5,440 bases of DNA from Candidatus Stahliibacteriota bacterium (lineage in GTDB: Bacteria > Hydrothermota > Tepidihabitantia > SM23-42): the NCBI GenBank assembly GCA_030613445.1, contig JAUWLY010000211.1, forward strand, positions 1 through 5,440. The letters are read 5' to 3'. Shown here piece after piece: positions 5,072 to 5,440 of the stretch. Each line of letters opens with the position of its first letter. Within the stretch, counting starts at the first letter, position 1. The notes under the pieces are model-generated. The model had not been told where the DNA came from. It ran no database searches and saw nothing but the letters and a program-made list of their open reading frames with translations. The position numbers were made by a program, and so were the translations under genes.

Positions 5072-5440
5072 ACTACACGCCCCTTTCACCCCAAAAGGTG
5101 ATCAACCTGAGGCGATAGAGAACATAGTTAAAGGTATTAAAACGAATAAACGCTTCCAAACCCTGTTGGGCGTCACTGGCTCGGGTAAAACCTTCACAAT
5201 TGCCAATGTTATCGACCACGTCCAGAAACCGACCCTTATCATTTCCCACAATAAGACACTTGCCGCACAGCTGTTCGGTGAGTTCAAACAGTTCTTTCGA
5301 GAAAATGCCGTTGAATACTTCATTTCGTATTACGATTATTACCAACCTGAAGCATATCTCCCAGAAACCGATCTATATATTGAGAAAGATGCATCAATAA
5401 ATGAAGAGATAGAAAGACTCAGGCTGCGGGCAACTGCGGC
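5061..5440 (+). CDS. uvrB: Excinuclease ABC subunit UvrB, N-terminal part (cut by window edge)
   Basis: UvrB is the DNA-damage verifying helicase-like subunit of nucleotide excision repair; it is loaded by UvrA and recruits UvrC in the cytoplasm. The first 126 codons are present. They show the family N-terminus FTPKGDQPEAIENIV, Walker A GVTGSGKT (37-44), motif Ia-like LIISHNKTLAAQL, and the tyrosine-rich start of the beta-hairpin, ISYYDYYQPEAYLPETD (88-104), which inserts between DNA strands, then IEKDASINEEIERLR. The GTG at 5061 is the only sensible start: an in-frame TGA at 5055-5057 lies just upstream, and the next near-start codon would fall inside the Walker A region. It overlaps the GH13 gene by 11 nt in another frame, with no evident ribosome site, so translation is probably coupled to that gene. 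Nothing in the visible part is unusual. Confidence 0.97.
   Translation, partial: MSFRLHAPFTPKGDQPEAIENIVKGIKTNKRFQTLLGVTGSGKTFTIANVIDHVQKPTLIISHNKTLAAQLFGEFKQFFRENAVEYFISYYDYYQPEAYLPETDLYIEKDASINEEIERLRLRATA

Overview
The window reads as ordinary bacterial chromosome from a Gram-negative-type (secreting) bacterium of moderate G+C, estimated by eye at a little over 40%. No rRNA, tRNA, transposase, phage gene or CRISPR array is visible. An N-terminal match to the ~400-residue 'asparagine synthetase B'-like proteins of Bacteroidota, together with 7-nt-periodic repeats between genes, suggests an uncultured lineage near the FCB group or candidate division WOR-3. That placement is a low-confidence inference; no taxonomic marker is complete here.

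The layout is two divergent transcription units sharing a control region at about 3205-3397. The leftward unit (minus strand) is hslU (1852-3204), a tiny membrane peptide (1733-1813), a UspA-like protein (1341-1736), a stand-alone fructose-family PTS EIIA protein (781-1242), and a secreted 'asparagine synthetase B'-like protein that runs off the left edge (1-762). The rightward unit (plus strand) is a secreted GH13 alpha-amylase homologue (3398-5071) whose last codons overlap uvrB (5061 to the right edge). Each direction has a near-consensus sigma-70 type promoter, with both predicted transcription starts lying almost on the first ATG.

The genes combine proteostasis (HslU), stress or nutrient signalling (Usp, EIIA), DNA repair (UvrB) and two exported proteins of unclear role. 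The most striking protein is the GH13 homologue. It keeps the fold signatures of the neopullulanase/cyclomaltodextrinase group but has lost the catalytic nucleophile Asp (now Gly), the acid/base Glu (now Ser), the region I Asp and Asn, and the region II Arg, so it is very probably a pseudoenzyme. The next most interesting points are an ATGA-coupled chain of tiny reading frames leading into the Usp gene, two unrelated heptanucleotide-phased repeats between genes (one folding into a long hairpin, the other supplying the start region of the next gene), and hslU lacking an adjacent hslV.

No defence or mobile system is recognisable. The best candidates for something undescribed are the pseudo-amylase and the small-peptide/Usp/EIIA cassette.
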